Source of the DNA: Desulfatirhabdium butyrativorans
GTDB lineage: Bacteria > Desulfobacterota > Desulfobacteria > Desulfobacterales > JAIFKL01
Assembly (NCBI GenBank): GCA_022736535.1
Contig: DZCT01000227.1
Location: 2,438-7,928, forward strand
Length of the DNA: 5,491 bases
Reading direction: 5' to 3'
This document shows positions 3,645 through 5,491 of this stretch, piece after piece; the first letter of the stretch is position 1, and each line of letters starts with the position of its first letter. The notes under the pieces were generated by a model, which saw only the letters and a program-made list of their open reading frames with translations, ran no database searches and was not told the DNA's origin. Position numbers and translations under genes: made by a program.

Positions 3645-5491
3645 TTACTTCCTCGCCTTCGCATATCCGATGGAGGTCAATGCCTCTTCCATTTCCGTCA
3701 GCGTTGCCGGATCATCTATCGTGGCAGGCGTTTTAAATTCCTTGTTATCTGCAATCTTCTGAATCGTTCCTCTCAGAATCTTGCCGGACCGGGTTTTGGG
3801 AAGCCGTTTGACCACTGTTGCCGTTTTGAACGCGGCAACCGCGCCGATACGATCCCGCACCATCTTGACCACTTCTTTGATGATGTCTTCGTTGGAACGC
3901 TTCACGCCGGCTTTCAGCACGATGAACCCCACCGGAACCTGTCCTTTCAACTGATCTTCCACGCCCAGAACCGCACACTCGGCGACATCGGGATGATCGG
4001 ACAGCACTTCTTCCATTGCGCCGGTGGAAAGACGATGCCCCGCCACATTGATGATGTCATCAGTACGCGACATGACAGATATATATCCGTCCTCATCTTT
4101 GAAGCCCGCATCCGCTGTTTTGTAATACCCCGGAAATTCACGGAGATAAGAGTTGATATAACCGTCATCGTTGTTCCACAGGGTGGGAAGCGTTCCCGGC
4201 GGCAGCGGCAGCCTGACCACCAGCGCGCCGGTTTCCCCGGCTTTGACTTCCTCATTCTCCGCATTCACAACCTTGACGTCCCAGCCCGGAACCGCTTTGG
4301 TCGGAGAACCGTATTTGACCGGGAAGTGATGCAGCCCCATACAGTTGGCGCAGATTGCCCAGCCGGTTTCGGTCTGCCAGTAATGGTCAATCACCGGAAT
4401 TTTCAGACAGTTTTCCGCCCATTTCAGCGTATCCGGATCCGAACGCTCTCCGGCAAGGAACAGAATTTTGAAGCAGGAAATATCATACTTTTTGACATAC
4501 TCGGCGTTGGGGTCCTCACGTTTGATGGCGCGGAAAGCTGTCGGCGCGGTGAACAGACTTTTCACTTTGTGCTGAGAAATGATGCGCCAGAATACGCCCG
4601 CATCCGGCGTTCCGACCGGCTTGCCTTCAAACATGATCGTGGTGCAGCCTTTGAACAGGGGACCGTAAACAATATAGGAGTGTCCGACCACCCAGCCCAC
4701 GTCCGACGCTGCCCAGTAAACATCGCCCGCGTCCACATTGTAAATCGCTTTCATGGTCCATTTCAGAGCGACCATGTGTCCGCCGTTGTCGCGCACAACG
4801 CCTTTGGGCTGTCCCGTGGTGCCGGAGGTATAAAGAATGTAAAGCGGATCCGTGGCTTTTACCCGCACGCAGTCATGGGGTTTGGCGCTTGCCATGACCT
4901 CGTTCCAGTCCAAATCGCGACCCGCGATCATGGGCGCCTTTTCCATAGGACGCTGAAAAATAATACATTTTGCAGGTTTCGAGGTCGCCATTTCAATGGC
5001 TTTGTCTAACAGGGGTTTGTAAGGAATGACTTTTTTGACTTCGATGCCGCAGGAAGCGGATATCATGACTTTGGGCTTGGCGTCATTGATACGGGTTGCC
5101 AGTTCGTTTGCCGCAAATCCGCCGAACACGACCGAGTGGACCGCGCCGATACGCGCGCAGGCAAGCATGGCAATCGCGGCTTCGGGAATCATGGGCATAT
5201 AAATGATAACCCGATCCCCTTTGGCAACGCCCTGAGCCGCCAGCGCGCCTGCGAATTTGGCAACTTCGTCTCTCAGTTGGGTGTAGGTGTATTTTTTGAC
5301 CGTATCCGTCACCGGACTGTCATAGATCAAAGCCGCCTGATTGCCTCTGCCCTGTTCAATGTGATAATCCAGGGCATTGTAACAGGTATTCATTTCTCCG
5401 CCCACAAACCAGCGATAAAACGGCTTTTTGGAATCATCTAAAACTTTGTCCCAGTTTTTGTACCAATGGCAGTCTTCCGCAGCCTTTCCCC
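3645..5491 (-). CDS. prpE: Propionyl/acetyl-CoA synthetase (5' end outside window)
   Basis: This is an AMP-forming acyl-CoA synthetase that activates a short carboxylate (propionate or acetate) with ATP and CoA through an acyl-adenylate in the cytoplasm. The frame is open to the window edge: 614 codons are visible. The GTG at 5405 is internal, because the codons upstream read as the conserved N-terminal region (WDKVLDDSKKPFYRWF just before it). Judged by the usual 620-640 residues, only about 10-25 are missing. Visible motifs in order are the P-loop YTSGTTGQPKG (near 4800-4832), the adenylate-binding YWQTETGW, the TADAG ribose-binding segment, the hinge region MSRTDDIINVAGHR, and near the C-terminus PKTRSGKILRG with the catalytic lysine at 3780-3782. 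In the family that lysine is acetylated by Pat-type enzymes to switch activity off. The VVRDNGGH and DVGWVVGHSYIVYGPL segments and Trp after YWQTETG favour the PrpE/ACSS3 branch over classical Acs, but acetate use cannot be excluded. It is transcribed toward the cyclase-like gene. No frameshift or missing catalytic residue is seen. Confidence 0.95.
   Translation of the reverse strand, partial: GKAAEDCHWYKNWDKVLDDSKKPFYRWFVGGEMNTCYNALDYHIEQGRGNQAALIYDSPVTDTVKKYTYTQLRDEVAKFAGALAAQGVAKGDRVIIYMPMIPEAAIAMLACARIGAVHSVVFGGFAANELATRINDAKPKVMISASCGIEVKKVIPYKPLLDKAIEMATSKPAKCIIFQRPMEKAPMIAGRDLDWNEVMASAKPHDCVRVKATDPLYILYTSGTTGQPKGVVRDNGGHMVALKWTMKAIYNVDAGDVYWAASDVGWVVGHSYIVYGPLFKGCTTIMFEGKPVGTPDAGVFWRIISQHKVKSLFTAPTAFRAIKREDPNAEYVKKYDISCFKILFLAGERSDPDTLKWAENCLKIPVIDHYWQTETGWAICANCMGLHHFPVKYGSPTKAVPGWDVKVVNAENEEVKAGETGALVVRLPLPPGTLPTLWNNDDGYINSYLREFPGYYKTADAGFKDEDGYISVMSRTDDIINVAGHRLSTGAMEEVLSDHPDVAECAVLGVEDQLKGQVPVGFIVLKAGVKRSNEDIIKEVVKMVRDRIGAVAAFKTATVVKRLPKTRSGKILRGTIQKIADNKEFKTPATIDDPATLTEMEEALTSIGYAKARK

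Noticed and set aside
3993..5009. Plus-strand open frame of 338 codons opposite the CoA synthetase
   Set aside because: The minus strand carries all adenylate-forming enzyme motifs across this span; the plus-strand product is Arg- and His-rich and unlike any family I know.
5403..5405. GTG at 5405 as the start of the CoA synthetase
   Set aside because: The frame continues upstream to the window edge with conserved family sequence, so the gene begins beyond 5491.

Overview
The window holds three protein-coding regions separated by repeat-rich intergenic DNA. The most secure is a propionyl/acetyl-CoA synthetase gene on the minus strand at the right end; its 5' end lies beyond the window. Facing it is a large plus-strand gene (start called at 1217, stop at 3517). 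It encodes a protein with a C-terminal class III nucleotidyl cyclase-type domain behind a long N-terminal region I do not recognise. At the left edge, a minus-strand frame open from 530 to base 1 encodes the start of an unrecognised Lys-rich protein with an internal repeat. It runs off the window.

The host cannot be fixed from the sequence alone. The CoA synthetase type, moderate GC in genes, AT-rich intergenic DNA, and several short palindromic repeat families (GTAGGTCGGGGTGAGC-type and CTCGTTCCCACGCTCCGCGT-type arms, and a GAGACGCA hairpin) fit a repeat-rich environmental bacterium. A Desulfobacterota-like sulfate reducer is my best guess, at low confidence.

Layout: 1-530 (minus) repeat-containing hypothetical protein, 5'-complete and 3'-truncated by the window. 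531-1216 is non-coding: a heptamer-repeat hairpin at 552-604, an AT-rich stretch with two tandem leftward promoter-like sites (762-824), then a nested palindromic repeat element (about 1018-1206) bracketed by a 15-bp direct repeat whose right copy contains the start codon of the cyclase-like gene. 1217-3517 (plus) is the cyclase-like gene. 3518-3644 is a convergent gap filled by inverted heptamer repeats and an AT-rich palindrome, probably the termination region for both flanking genes. 3645-5491 (minus) is the CoA synthetase.

Nothing shows that the three genes work together; each is on its own transcription unit. The synthetase would activate propionate or acetate for central metabolism, the cyclase-like protein is a candidate nucleotide second-messenger enzyme, and the left-hand protein is unknown. 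The most interesting material is the repeat architecture: an apparent insertion within an insertion that duplicated the translation start region of the cyclase-like gene, and a heptamer hairpin family present in both intergenic regions with the same 8-nt loop size and a shared GGGGC core. I did not find a defence system, CRISPR array, RNA gene or intact transposase.
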